Part shown: piece after piece, positions 1 to 9,677 of the stretch
Layout: every line of letters starts with the position of its first letter
Position numbering within the stretch: position 1 is the first letter of the stretch
Assembly (NCBI GenBank): GCA_004296455.1
Contig: AP018280.1
Location: 1,054,001 to 1,118,000 of the forward strand
DNA from: Calothrix sp. NIES-4101
GTDB taxonomy: Bacteria; Cyanobacteriota; Cyanobacteriia; Cyanobacteriales; Nostocaceae
Length of the DNA stretch: 64,000 bases
Direction of reading: 5' to 3'
Position numbers and translations under genes: made by a program
The notes under the pieces: generated by a model
Told to the model about the DNA's origin: nothing
Seen by the model: the letters and a program-made list of their open reading frames with translations, nothing else
Database searches by the model: none

Positions 1-616
1 GTGAGGGTAATTTACTGACGATTTCGGCAACCCTCGCTGTTGCCTGCTCATAGGCAGCTTTAATGTCACCATCGCGTAAATCAGCATATGCGATCGCCCA
101 AATTTTCCGCTTTACTTGGTCGAATATCAACAGGTTATCTACCTGCATCCATAATCCATCAGGAATATTACGGTCGTCTTGGCTATGAATGGATACCTTT
201 GGTTCAATCCATTTAATCAGTTCGTAGCCCCAAAATCCAAATAATCCACCGATTCCTGGGGGTAATTCTGGTAACTTGACTGGTTGAAAAGGTGCTAAAC
301 ACTCTGACAAAGCCGTAAAAGGATCGCCCGTAAATACCACTTGCGAACCATCTCGATGCATCTGCGTGGTTGTCTCTCCCCTCGCTTCCAGTACCCATAA
401 AGGATTACAACCAACCAAACTGTAGCGCCCGATTTTTTCGCCTCCTTCCACCGACTCCAGCAAAAAACTATAGGGCTGTCCTGCACATACTTTATACCAA
501 GTCGAAACAGGCGTATCTAAATCTGCCACCCATTCCTGATAAACGGGGACAAAATTACCTTGCTTTGCTAATTCGGAAAATTGCGAGAAATCAGGAAAAA
601 TCATAACTGTATTCAT
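1..616 (-). CDS. trpE: Anthranilate synthase component I, N-terminal part (runs off the window)
   Basis: This is the first ~205 codons of component I of anthranilate synthase, which makes anthranilate from chorismate and glutamine-derived ammonia at the first step of tryptophan synthesis. The minus-strand reading starts MNTVMIFPDFSQF and contains the typical N-terminal features: VPVYQEWVADLDTPVSTW, PYSFLLESVEGGEKIGRYSLVG (the Trp-feedback LLES element) and GGLFGFWGYELIKWIEP. The catalytic chorismate-binding half lies beyond position 1. I chose the ATG at 614-616; a second in-frame ATG four codons on (602-604) is possible. It lies 66 bases downstream of psaD on the same strand, so co-transcription is possible. 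Family assignment is firm; separation from paralogous TrpE/PabB-like proteins rests on the LLES element and N-terminal similarity. Confidence 0.85.
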   Translation of the reverse strand, partial: MNTVMIFPDFSQFSELAKQGNFVPVYQEWVADLDTPVSTWYKVCAGQPYSFLLESVEGGEKIGRYSLVGCNPLWVLEARGETTTQMHRDGSQVVFTGDPFTALSECLAPFQPVKLPELPPGIGGLFGFWGYELIKWIEPKVSIHSQDDRNIPDGLWMQVDNLLIFDQVKRKIWAIAYADLRDGDIKAAYEQATARVAEIVSKLPS

Positions 617-675
617 TGAGTGATGAGTGCTGAGTCCTGAGTGTTTGTTCTCAGTACCCAGCACCCAGCACTTTA
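617..675. repeat. STRR-like repeat with hairpin between psaD and trpE
   Basis: The spacer is built from GAGTGCTGAGTCCTGAGTG-type and CAGTACCCAGCACCCAGCAC-type words. The arms AGTGCTG (626-632) and CAGCACT (666-672) are complementary. Such short repetitive sequences are typical of heterocystous cyanobacterial intergenic regions. It may fold in the psaD-trpE transcript, but there is no T tract typical of a terminator. Confidence 0.55.
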
Positions 676-682
676 AACTAAA

Positions 683-1102
683 TTAAACCTCGTGAGTAGC
701 TTTACCACTAAATTTAATTTGGGAAGGGTTTGGGTTATCACCAATTTTGCGATCGACATAACGTGTCTTTTCGCGTCCTTGGTTGACTTTTTCGGGGAAT
801 ACGCCGTCTGCTGGGTGAATCTTCGAGGTTTCGCCGTTGGGAAGAATCCGGTAGATTTTATAATTTGTGATTTTAAACTTCCGGAGTTGTCCACCCAGAG
901 CAATACCATACTCTTTACGAGCGAGGTACAGCAGGTTGTCACCTTCGCGCATAGTTGCTGCGCCGCCAGTTGGCATTTCAAAGACTTGTGCTTTGGGGCT
1001 AGTCCAGGTAATTGCGTATTTTTCTTCAACTTCAGCTTTTGTGAGCAAGCCGCCAGTGCCACCTGCAAACAAAGGCATTTGTCCAGAAAGAGTTTCTGCC
1101 AT
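683..1102 (-). CDS. psaD: Photosystem I reaction centre subunit II (PsaD)
   Basis: PsaD is the stromal/cytoplasmic PSI subunit that docks ferredoxin and stabilises PsaC. The 139-residue protein has the usual cyanobacterial length (about 139-141) and diagnostic segments: [57 protein letters not shown], and the basic ferredoxin-docking region [15 protein letters not shown] with a C-terminal [20 protein letters not shown]. The ATG at 1100-1102 gives the canonical N-terminus. There is no strong Shine-Dalgarno sequence just upstream. It is followed by trpE on the same strand. Long plus-strand and alternative minus-frame ORFs over this gene are shadows. Confidence 0.97.
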   Translation of the reverse strand: MAETLSGQMPLFAGGTGGLLTKAEVEEKYAITWTSPKAQVFEMPTGGAATMREGDNLLYLARKEYGIALGGQLRKFKITNYKIYRILPNGETSKIHPADGVFPEKVNQGREKTRYVDRKIGDNPNPSQIKFSGKATHEV

Positions 1103-1308
1103 AGGGATTTAACTCAACGTTTTTACGGCATCCTAACACTCCCATTGGGGCAATATTGCGATTATTTCACAGTCTGTAACAGTTTGTTGTTTGTGGTTAA
1201 TAGTTATAGAGCAATTCGTAATACTCTGCGCTTAGCTAAAGCTAAGCAATTTCTGGCGGCAAGTCTTGCATCTCAGTAAAAGTACCAAGAAAAATGCAGG
1301 TAAGGTAA

Positions 1309-3354
1309 TTAATTACTTTTCCCTCCTGACTTTTTACTCCTAATTCCCAGTTCCTCATTCCGATTGCTGGCAACTGGAATTGTAAAGTGAAATTGACTGC
1401 CCTGATTTTTCCCTTTCGATTCCGCCCAGATTTCACCACCCCAACCATTGACGATTTGGCGGCAAATTGCCAGACCTAAGCCTGTACCGCCTGCTGTTCG
1501 GCGCAATGCTCCTTCTTCTTGGTAAAAACGGTCAAAGACAATTTCCAGGCGGTTGGGTTCGATCCCTCTACCTGTATCGGCGACGGTAACTTCGACCATG
1601 CGATCGCGGTTACGTTTGCCTTTAATCGTGATTTTGCCGCCTGTTGGTGTAAATTTACAGGAGTTGTCAATTAATTTTGCTAATACTTCCACTAGCCAGT
1701 CTCCATCTGCTCGTACCAATGGTAAATTTTTGGCAATTTCGGTTTTAATTTCCGGTAATTCCTCCATTGTAAAGCGACTACGTGCCCGACTCAGGGATAA
1801 ATCTATACATTCCTGTAATGTTAAGGATTCTGGATGCCATTCGACTCGACCGCTTTCGAGGTTGGAAAGTGTTAAGAAATCTTGCACAAGCTTTCGCATT
1901 CTCTCGGAATCTGATAAAGCGGTGTTGAGCATGACTTGACGCAGTTCCAAGGGCATATCTGGTTCAGTGGCAAGGCTTTCCAGGCAAACTTGGATTGTGG
2001 AAAGTGGGGTGCGAAGTTCGTGCCCAGTAATGGCGATAAGGTTGCTGCGGGTTCTATCCAGTGCTTCTAACTGCCCATTCAGGTCTTCCAAATTGGCAAA
2101 TGATTCGGCTTGGATTAGTGCCGCTCCAATTTGGGTGGCGATCGCTTTTACCAAGTCGATTTCGCCGGCGTGCCACAGGTGCGGTGCATTACCGCAGTAA
2201 TGTAATTCGATAATGCCCAATAAACGTCCTTGATAAAATACAGGTTCGAGTAACCACGAACGAATTCCCAGTTTTTCGACTTGTTTCCACAATCCTGGGG
2301 AGTTAATGACCCGACTATCGTTCATTGTGTCAACAACACATACCCCTTCGCTGTCCTGGACAACTTCTGCAAACAGAGAATTTTTGTCTAAATTCCAGTT
2401 TTGTCCCAGTAATGACACCCCCGAACCCAAATATTCATGTTCGACGGTTGCTTGAGTATCGCCGGCTTGGGCACGGTAAATTAAACAACGACAAGCCCCC
2501 AAGTGTTGTCCCAGTTCCTGTGCGGCTACTTGCAGGACTTCTTGAGGGTTTAAAGAACGTCTAATTGCCGTAGTAATGGAGTTGACTAAACGTTCTTTTC
2601 GTGCTTGGGCAGCAATGGAACGATAAGCTTTGTGTAGTTTGTATTGACTGGCTTGGAGGTAAGTGACTAAGCGTTGCACAAAGGGGTCTGTGTCAATGTC
2701 GCAGGCATATTCGTTGCTTTGGGGTCGTTTAGTATTGCCAAAATTAGCATTTAGATCAGAAGCCGGATTCGCACCTAGATGAAAACGCGATCGCGCTTGG
2801 GCGATTTTGGCTGCTAATTCTGGTCGGTAAACCAAAATTCGCTCTAGCAATAAATTTGCGACTTGCAGGCTGACACCCCGTTCCGATGTCCAGATACCTT
2901 CAAACCTTCGGGATGTGTCGGTATCTAAGGTAGGACTGAGTTCACGTATTTGCTGTTTTTTTGCTAGCGATAGGGGAACCTCCCGACAAACCAAACAAGT
3001 AGCGTAGTTTTGGGCAATGACAACGAGATGCCACTCGTGACTTAAGGCATCTTCCGGTTCAAAGGCGACCTTTTCGTAATAATCAGAACTGTTGGCAAAA
3101 TCCGTTTCTGGAGCGGATAGTACGTAAATGTGATTACTTCGCTGTGCCAGTCTTTGATAGCGATGTGCTTCCTGACGGTAAAAACGCTCGCGTTGGAAAC
3201 TGGCAATAACTAATGGTTCCTCAAGCGTAGCTGCCAAAACTTGGTCTTCCATCGCATGAGAAAGCGCCGTCAGCGAAGCTTTGAAGTATAACTGAGGTCG
3301 CAGGTAGGGTAGGGTCTGTAGCAAATCGCTCAGTACCGAAGTCGAAATGCTCAT
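1309..3354 (-). CDS. Histidine kinase with DICT and GAF sensory domains
   Basis: A 681-residue cytosolic sensor kinase with no membrane segment. Visible order: an N-terminal DICT-type sensory region (~1-190, starting MSISTSVLSDLLQTLPYLRPQLYFKASLTALSHAMED), a linker, a GAF domain (~265-420), HisKA with the H-box ITGHELRTPLSTIQ (phospho-His about residue 444), and HATPase_c with N-box LIDNSCKF, G1 VADTGRGIEP and G2 GGTGLGLAICRQIV. DICT domains are known mainly from cyanobacterial light- or redox-related signalling proteins; the ligand cannot be told from sequence. No response regulator is adjacent, so it is an orphan kinase here. The last ~18 residues (NRNEELGIRSKKSGGKSN) are encoded by an STRR-like TCCTAATTCCCAGTTCC stretch and are probably a repeat-derived extension rather than a conserved part. 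Confidence 0.9.
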   Translation of the reverse strand: MSISTSVLSDLLQTLPYLRPQLYFKASLTALSHAMEDQVLAATLEEPLVIASFQRERFYRQEAHRYQRLAQRSNHIYVLSAPETDFANSSDYYEKVAFEPEDALSHEWHLVVIAQNYATCLVCREVPLSLAKKQQIRELSPTLDTDTSRRFEGIWTSERGVSLQVANLLLERILVYRPELAAKIAQARSRFHLGANPASDLNANFGNTKRPQSNEYACDIDTDPFVQRLVTYLQASQYKLHKAYRSIAAQARKERLVNSITTAIRRSLNPQEVLQVAAQELGQHLGACRCLIYRAQAGDTQATVEHEYLGSGVSLLGQNWNLDKNSLFAEVVQDSEGVCVVDTMNDSRVINSPGLWKQVEKLGIRSWLLEPVFYQGRLLGIIELHYCGNAPHLWHAGEIDLVKAIATQIGAALIQAESFANLEDLNGQLEALDRTRSNLIAITGHELRTPLSTIQVCLESLATEPDMPLELRQVMLNTALSDSERMRKLVQDFLTLSNLESGRVEWHPESLTLQECIDLSLSRARSRFTMEELPEIKTEIAKNLPLVRADGDWLVEVLAKLIDNSCKFTPTGGKITIKGKRNRDRMVEVTVADTGRGIEPNRLEIVFDRFYQEEGALRRTAGGTGLGLAICRQIVNGWGGEIWAESKGKNQGSQFHFTIPVASNRNEELGIRSKKSGGKSN

Positions 3355-4128
3355 GTATATCGTTTAGAGCGGCGATCGCAGAAAAAAACCATCTCTCAGC
3401 TGCATTGTACAAATTACAACGGACTTTCAGCCCATACAAATGTTTGCGATATGTAAAGATTACCAAATCACAGACTTTTACCATCACCCTGAGTAGGCAA
3501 GGTAAATAATTGGCTTAGTATCCATATCTAATTATTTATTTAGCAGATTTAGATTACTGTTTTCTATCAAAACCATCATAAATTAATTTATTGATATCTT
3601 TCTATATCTACCCAGTCAATTCTGTATTTTTGCTTTGAGAACTCAAAATTGTGCCGCGATCGCACAAAATATTAGTACAAAGAAATATATAATTTAAACG
3701 AATAAATATTCTCTAGCATGATTGTTAGAGCTTATTCATAGGCACTGTTGCTTGATATGCCACGTCAATTTAGCTTTGTTGAACTATACACAAAAAAATA
3801 GTGTATGGTTGATAACTTACAACTAGAGACTACTACCCCTCGCTCTAGTAGTTTCCCAATGGGCAAAAATTTACAATTACCCAGAATTCCACTCGGTGTT
3901 AGAATTTACAAAACTTTGTTTACAAAACTTTAAACTTGGTTTGTTTGCGAAGAATAAATTCAACACTATAGATTTATACTTATGTCGAAAGCATCTGTAT
4001 GAGTTTATTTCTTTTGCATGAGTGGCTGAAAAATTGTTTAATGCTGCGTCATTTTTTCCTGTTGGCGCAAATTGAACAAAGTAAATCGACAAAGAAAATC
4101 TAGACTCGTTACACCTGGAAATTTGCTG
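3355..4128. other. Long intergenic region upstream of the debranching enzyme gene
   Basis: AT-rich spacer between the divergent kinase and glucosidase genes. I see no convincing gene. Two small inverted repeats are present: ATACAC/GTGTAT around 3786-3806, and ACTACTA/TAGTAGT at 3829-3835 and 3846-3852. Either could be a regulatory hairpin or operator, but neither matches a motif I recognise. Confidence 0.5.
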
Positions 4129-6423
4129 ATGACACCGGATACAATCCTCACACCGGAAAAAATACTGCTAGACGGCAAAGCCTTTGTTCCGGCGGAAGAT
4201 ATACCAATTCCCGAATGGCCTTGCGTAGTCAGTCACAGACCGCAGCCAACATTAACTATTAAAGATGACGATTTATTTTTAGTTACAGATACTTTAGGTA
4301 ATATTTCTGGGTGTTCCCTGAATGATGGCAACCCCAGTATGGGTTTATTTTGCGCTGATACCAGATTTTTGAGTCGATTAGAACTGCAAATTGATGGGCA
4401 TTCTCCGGTATTGTTAAGCAGTACGGCTGATAAAGGTTTCTCATTATCGGTTTTATGTACCAATCCCCGGATTGAAGACCATCTCCAACCCGATACAATT
4501 GGGATGCGTCGGGAACTGGTATTGAATGGGGCTTTATTTGAAGAAATTGAAGTCTGTAATTACAGTACCAGTAATATTAACTTTGAACTTAGCCTCAGCT
4601 TTGATGGCGATTTTGCTGATTTATTTGAAGTTCGTGGGCACTATCGCGAGAAGCGGGGTAGATTATTACGTTTAGTAGAGCCGACATCGGAGGAAATTGT
4701 CCTTTCCCATAGTGAAAGTAATGGATTAGTTCCAGACGAGCAAAACTCAGAAAAGCGCGAACAATTTTTAACCCTTGCCTATCAGGGTTTAGATGGGATG
4801 GTGATGGAATCGCGAATCAAATTCCAGCATCGTCAACCAGATTATTTTAAAGGTTATACCGCACTGTGGCGGTTTGAATTAGCCCCCCATGAAAAGCAAA
4901 AATTGGGTTATCGGATTAATCCAATTACGAATAATAAATCAAGCTCTACAGTTAGCGCTCCTGCAACCTTGGGACAAGCTAAGGCTGCTGAGGTAATGGA
5001 GGAGCAAAACTGGGTACAGCAAATAACCCGGATTCACGCAGATAAAAGCATTTTCAACCGAGCCATTGAGCGCGCAGAACAGGATATGTATTTATTGCGC
5101 CAATCATTTGGCAAGCATAAGACTGTATCTGCTGGGGTTCCTTGGTTCTCGACATTGTTTGGACGGGATTCAATTATTACTGCTTCCCAAACTTTGATGT
5201 TAAATCCCGAAATTGCCAAAGAGACACTCACCCTCCTAGCAAAATACCAAGGGAAAATTGACGACGAGTGGCGTGAAGAAGAACCAGGAAAAATCCTGCA
5301 CGAGTTACGCAGTGGTGAACTTTCACGCTGTCAGGAAATTCCCCACACCCCCTACTACGGAACCGTTGATGCGACTCCATTATGGTTGATGCTGTATGCG
5401 GAATATTACGCTTGGACACATGACGGTGAAACCCTAGAGAATCTCTGGAATCATGCTTTAGCGGCGATGGAGTGGATCGATCGCAATATGAAGGATACTG
5501 GTTATCTCAGCTATTACCGGAAATCAAAGCGGGGTTTAGCTAACCAGGGTTGGAAAGACTCTGGTGATTGTATTGTCAATCGTAAAGGTGAATTGGCAAA
5601 TGGGACGATCGCACTTTGTGAGGTTCAGGCTTACGTCTATTCGGCAAAAATGCGCCTAGCTGAAATTGCGCGGATGAAAAAGCGTTTAGATTTAGCTGAC
5701 AGATGGATGGAGGAAGCGAGAAACCTGAAATTGCGCTTTAATCGCGATTTTTGGATGGAAGATCAGGATTTTTGTGCTTTGGCTTTGGATGGGGAAGGTA
5801 AACAGGTTGATAGTATTACTTCTAACCCTGGTCACTGTTTACAACTCGGTATTTTTACACCCGAAAAAGCCTATAGTGTTGCGGAAAGATTGCGTGCTCC
5901 CGATATGTTTAATGGTTGGGGGATTCGTACCTTGAGTAGCTTATCTCCGGCATACAATCCCATGGGATACCATATTGGCTCAGTATGGCCCCATGATAAC
6001 TCAATGATTGCGATGGGATTGCGATCGCTCGGTTTAATCGACCACGCAATGGAAGTTTTCCAAGGTTTGTTTGATATGACTAATGTGCAACCCTATCAAC
6101 GTCCGCCGGAATTATTTTGCGGTTACGAGCGTGATGGAGATAATGCCCCTGTTCAATATCCCGTAGCTTGTACTCCCCAAGCTTGGGCAACTGGTAGCAT
6201 TTTCCAACTATTACAAATGATGGTTAATTTAGTCCCAGATGCACCCAATAACTGCTTAAGAATTATTGACCCCGCATTACCAGAGTCAATTAACCGCCTA
6301 TCTTTACATAATTTGCGCGTTGGTCCAACGATTCTCGATTTGGAATTTGAGCGTTCTGGAAATACTACTGCTTGTCGTGTCGCGAAAAAACGCGGCAATC
6401 TCCGCGTTGTCATTGAGGCTTAA
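4129..6423 (+). CDS. Amylo-alpha-1,6-glucosidase / glycogen debranching-type protein
   Basis: Cytosolic enzyme of the bacterial amylo-alpha-1,6-glucosidase family, expected to act on alpha-glucan branch points or related oligosaccharides. An N-terminal glycogen-debranching beta domain (~20-300: LFLVTDTLGNISG, GLFCADTRFLSRLELQIDG) is followed by an (alpha/alpha)6 catalytic domain with GVPWFSTLFGRDSIITA, YYGTVDATPLWLMLYAEYYAWT, GLANQGWKDSGDCI and YHIGSVWPHDNSMIAMGL; acidic residues in these blocks are the likely catalytic pair. The open frame begins at a TTG at 4072, but the ATG at 4129 gives the usual start MTPDTILTPEKILLDGKAFVP; neither has a strong ribosome binding site. It stands alone on its strand. 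Exact substrate (glycogen versus sucrose- or trehalose-related glucans) is not determined by sequence. Confidence 0.88.
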   Translation: MTPDTILTPEKILLDGKAFVPAEDIPIPEWPCVVSHRPQPTLTIKDDDLFLVTDTLGNISGCSLNDGNPSMGLFCADTRFLSRLELQIDGHSPVLLSSTADKGFSLSVLCTNPRIEDHLQPDTIGMRRELVLNGALFEEIEVCNYSTSNINFELSLSFDGDFADLFEVRGHYREKRGRLLRLVEPTSEEIVLSHSESNGLVPDEQNSEKREQFLTLAYQGLDGMVMESRIKFQHRQPDYFKGYTALWRFELAPHEKQKLGYRINPITNNKSSSTVSAPATLGQAKAAEVMEEQNWVQQITRIHADKSIFNRAIERAEQDMYLLRQSFGKHKTVSAGVPWFSTLFGRDSIITASQTLMLNPEIAKETLTLLAKYQGKIDDEWREEEPGKILHELRSGELSRCQEIPHTPYYGTVDATPLWLMLYAEYYAWTHDGETLENLWNHALAAMEWIDRNMKDTGYLSYYRKSKRGLANQGWKDSGDCIVNRKGELANGTIALCEVQAYVYSAKMRLAEIARMKKRLDLADRWMEEARNLKLRFNRDFWMEDQDFCALALDGEGKQVDSITSNPGHCLQLGIFTPEKAYSVAERLRAPDMFNGWGIRTLSSLSPAYNPMGYHIGSVWPHDNSMIAMGLRSLGLIDHAMEVFQGLFDMTNVQPYQRPPELFCGYERDGDNAPVQYPVACTPQAWATGSIFQLLQMMVNLVPDAPNNCLRIIDPALPESINRLSLHNLRVGPTILDLEFERSGNTTACRVAKKRGNLRVVIEA

Positions 6424-6499
6424 ATTAGGACGAAAATAAATTTAAGTGAGGAGAAATAAACCCGGAGTTATGTAGTGATGGAGACTGGAACAAAGATGA

Positions 6500-6582
6500 T
6501 GAGTTTTAAATTCTCATTCCTAACTCCTTGCTCCTAACTACTAACTCCCAATTCTTCACTTCTAACTCCTTAGCTTTAATTC
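6500..6582. repeat. STRR-like CTAACTC repeat
   Basis: Degenerate heptanucleotide repetition (CTAACTC / CCTAACTA / CTAACTCC) between the convergent debranching-enzyme and DUF2973 genes. This is the kind of short tandemly repeated sequence that is dispersed in heterocystous cyanobacterial genomes. No coding potential. Confidence 0.6.
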
Positions 6583-6900
6583 CTACTTCTCTTCCTGAAC
6601 ATCACTTTTTTGTCCTGGAGATGCTTCAAATAGCGCATCCAACTGCTGACGAGCATCTTCAACATTAATTGATCGCATTACTAACAAAGGTTCTTTAATT
6701 AACTTACCAGAATCATCTAATAATTCGGGATGAGGGACAAATGGCTTTCTCGAACCAGAATAACTGTTACCAGCCATCGAAGACTTAGTCGAGTATGTCC
6801 GCTCCCGATCAAAACTAAACATCACTAAATTGCGAATTAAATTTGCAACAGCGATAACGGCAAGAATTGTAAAAGCCAGAATGTAAAGAAGGTGTAACAT
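6583..6900 (-). CDS. DUF2973 family small membrane protein
   Basis: A 105-residue protein starting MLHLLYILAFTILAVIAVANLIRNLV, a single N-terminal transmembrane helix, followed by a soluble tail with HPELLDDSGKLIKEPLLVMRSINVEDARQQLDALFEASP. This matches the cyanobacterial DUF2973 family as I remember it; function is unknown. The open frame extends to an ATG at 6966, but I prefer the ATG at 6898-6900 because a TTGAGGAAAACCCT Shine-Dalgarno sequence sits just upstream and the extension lacks family character. A DUF2605 gene lies upstream on the same strand; the two families are often neighbours in cyanobacteria, suggesting a shared role. Confidence 0.75.
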   Translation of the reverse strand: MLHLLYILAFTILAVIAVANLIRNLVMFSFDRERTYSTKSSMAGNSYSGSRKPFVPHPELLDDSGKLIKEPLLVMRSINVEDARQQLDALFEASPGQKSDVQEEK

Positions 6901-7222
6901 AGGGTTTTCCTCAAGGAGCAGCGTGTTTTTAAATTGTTTCTCAAGAGATACTAAAGCGGTCAACAAAGCTGTAACAATTTCAATGGAATAACGTATAAAA
7001 AAACTTGTCTGCGGACTTCCGCTAGTTATGTATATTTTGCCTACATTCTGACTACTTTAATCAAGAGGTATTACCAGTAGCCTAATATACATTCAACCTC
7101 TTTATCTTTTCTAGATCATAGGCTTTCTATAATACTTAGAACAAACATAGCTGCAATTTTGCTGATTGATAACTGGTTAAAATCTATACAAGAGGAATCT
7201 TCATATTTTCATCTCATAAATC
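6901..7222. other. Intergenic region between DUF2605 and DUF2973 genes
   Basis: AT-rich 322-base spacer. It holds a small hairpin, GCGGA/TCCGC, near 7012-7023. No gene, RNA or recognisable operator is seen. Confidence 0.4.
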
Positions 7223-7540
7223 TTAAGTTTCGCGTTCTTGTCGAGAACGCATCGCCACATTCCAGCATTCTGTAACTAAATGATGCCAAGGCATAAGAGC
7301 CTGCATTTCAATACCGGCTTGTCCATTGGTTGCGGTAAGTAGCATTTTCGCTGTTTTTACCTCTTCTTGCGCTTGCTTGACTCGCAAAAGCAAATTTGAC
7401 TGCTCTTGCTGACTCATAAACCCCACACGCTCGCTTTCTAAAAAGTCATGCGATCGCGCAAACCAATATTGAAAATCCTCTAATAAGGGTTGTAACACTG
7501 TCTTGAGTAACTCGGGTTCTGGCAAATTAGAGTTCTGCAT
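7223..7540 (-). CDS. DUF2605 family protein
   Basis: A 105-residue soluble, mostly helical protein: MQNSNLPEPELLKTVLQPLLEDFQYWFARSHDFLESE, then a predicted helical pair FMSQQEQSNLLLRVKQAQEEVKTAKMLLTATNGQAGIEM and a C-terminal MPWHHLVTECW. This agrees with the cyanobacterial DUF2605 family; its function is unknown. It is upstream of the DUF2973 gene on the same strand, 322 bases apart. No cofactor or catalytic motif can be seen. Confidence 0.75.
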   Translation of the reverse strand: MQNSNLPEPELLKTVLQPLLEDFQYWFARSHDFLESERVGFMSQQEQSNLLLRVKQAQEEVKTAKMLLTATNGQAGIEMQALMPWHHLVTECWNVAMRSRQERET

Positions 7541-8619
7541 AAATGAGAAGCATACTTCCTAATACATTACTAATGTTAACTTTTTTTACTATTCTTAATA
7601 ATTTAGCAGCTTATCCAACAATTTCATAGAGCTTTTTGTAGCACTAGCTACAGATTTATTATATGAACTTCGCGGAGGTTTGTACAGATTCAAAAGTCAT
7701 AGATAGAGGCGCTTTGGATATTATGAATCGAAGTCAGTGGAAATATTATTTCAGCTTTTAATAAGTATTTGTACTTATTAAACTCAAATTACAAGCAATT
7801 GCTGAATAACCTCACTTTTCTTATTTTTGCGATCGCTTTCTCATTTTTCCTCGCTTACGCCTTAATCAATGAGACGGGAGTATTAAAACTATCATTACAG
7901 TAAATTAAAATCAAATTGATTTTGTAATTCAATTTATAAATAATCAGATTGTGTCAGTCAATGCATCATTAGAGATAGATTTGTGCTTCTTCTATTGAAC
8001 TCAAATGAGAATGCCAAAAAAATAAATATATTCTTAAGAATTGAAAGCAACTAAGGAAAGAATGTAGAACCAAGAATCAATGAAAAAAAGAGCACTTATA
8101 AAAGTGAGTATTCATACTAAGTCGCCTTCTGTCATAGTATTTTTTAGGATGATGAGATTGCGTCCCTGTACTAAACAAGTAACAAAATCAACAACATCTT
8201 TGTGTTTCCATTAGTCAATTCCTGCTTAGAAACCACCTAAATAAAATTAGTCGCCATTAAACTATCTTTAAATTTACATCAACTCCAAATTGCCCCTCGC
8301 TTTCCCCAAATTGTATAGTCGTTGATAGTTCATATTATGTGTAGTTGAATACTTATTATTAAGACTGACACTGAGAATTAGATATGCGGGGAAATTTGAA
8401 TTGTAAGTGCTTAGCCGAACATAATATCAATTTCCATACTGATAACAACCTTTAATAACTCTGCGGTGCTAATTACTTCAACGCAGACATCGAATCTAAA
8501 TTGATGTTGTAATCTGAATTTAGTGTTTTTTCCGCGAGTTTCAGGCGAGCTAGTTACCAGTGCAACCACCAAATATCTACGGTTTGGTTAATTAAACCTG
8601 CCTGTAATTGAAACCTGTA
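7541..8619. other. Gene-poor AT-rich region left of the IS630 element
   Basis: More than 1 kb with no credible gene on either strand. Apart from the ~100-bp dispersed repeat at 8331-8427 it shows only AT-rich unique-looking sequence and a small GTAGC/GCTAC hairpin near 7638-7651. Its position beside the nested IS suggests decayed accessory DNA. Confidence 0.5.
8331..8427 (-). repeat. Dispersed ~100-bp inverted-end repeat, copy 1
   Basis: Copy of the family also found near 12.2, 30.7, 33.5 and 40.9 kb. Landmarks in order: ATATTATGT end, GTTGAATACTTATTATTAAG, ACTGACA, a GATGCGGGGAAATTT core, GTGCTTAGCCGAAC and an ATAATAT end. The outer ends are complementary, so it could fold back or behave as a MITE. 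The orientation label is relative to the copy at 40921. Confidence 0.75.
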
Positions 8620-9677
8620 AGTAGGTCGGCGGGAAAATTTATAAGTATGTAACGAAAAGTTAAGCAGAGTTATTGGAGTTAAATTTAACACGTTGTGTAC
8701 GGTAATTTCCTTTTTCTCCTCTAGCTTGAACACCATCAATCACGGCATAGGCAAGTTCTAACTCGTCGTCAAACATTTTTCCTGCTAGTTCATCTTTTTT
8801 CAGGTGTTGCCATTCCAATTCAATCGGATTCATTTCCGAGCAATATTTCGGCAAAAAGAAGAGGTACAAACCCATTTGTTCCCACTTTGGCCATAACTGC
8901 TGCACCTGAAGACATCGATGTATTGGACCATTGTCCTGCACTATTACCCTGATGCGTCCTGTTTTTTGGGCATCAGCTGCTTCTTGCTCCATCATTTGGA
9001 TATAAGCTTTTGTGTTAACACCGCCAATGACCAGTCCGTAGATAAAGCTGATTAAAGGTTGAAAAAATCCGATAATGCTTAATCTTCGACCACGACGCTG
9101 GGTTTGCTCCAGACGTTTTTGTTCACCTCGCGGGTAATAGGTGTAACCAGGTTCACTCCATGCACAAAACCCTGATTCGTCTAAGTATTTTAGGTCTATC
9201 TCTCCGGCAGCAGCAGCTAGTTCTAGCATATCTAAGTCTGCTTGCTTTTTCTCCCTGATTACAGGGTCTTGTTTCCTTTTATGACTTTTTCTGGCTCTTT
9301 TCCAAATGACCCCCTTTTTTTGAGTACCCGTCTTAATCTATCGGGACTCAGTTTAATTTGGCGATCGCTTTCTAATTTTTGAGCTAATTGAAGACTGTTA
9401 TACGTTCGTGGTTCTTTTTTCAGGCATTCTTCTAAAAAAACTATGTCTTCCTCCTTGCACTTTGGTTTTCCCCCTCGACCTGGTAATTCCCAAAGTCCTT
9501 CTGTACCCAGATTTTGCCATTTATGCAAAACTTCTCTTACTGTTTGTGGAGTCCAGTTAAAATGGGCAGCTATTTTTTCAACATACCAGCCATGTGCATT
9601 TAACCTGATTACCTCTGCTCGGTCTTTGACTTTCTGTGGTACATCTTCTGTTCTCAGGTTTAATAAGGTTTTATATT

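Noticed and set aside
673-1068. 131-codon minus-strand ORF overlapping psaD in another frame
   Set aside because: Out-of-frame reading of psaD with no recognisable protein features.
692-1279. 195-codon plus-strand ORF over psaD
   Set aside because: Antisense shadow of an unmistakable psaD; no ribosome binding site or known domain.
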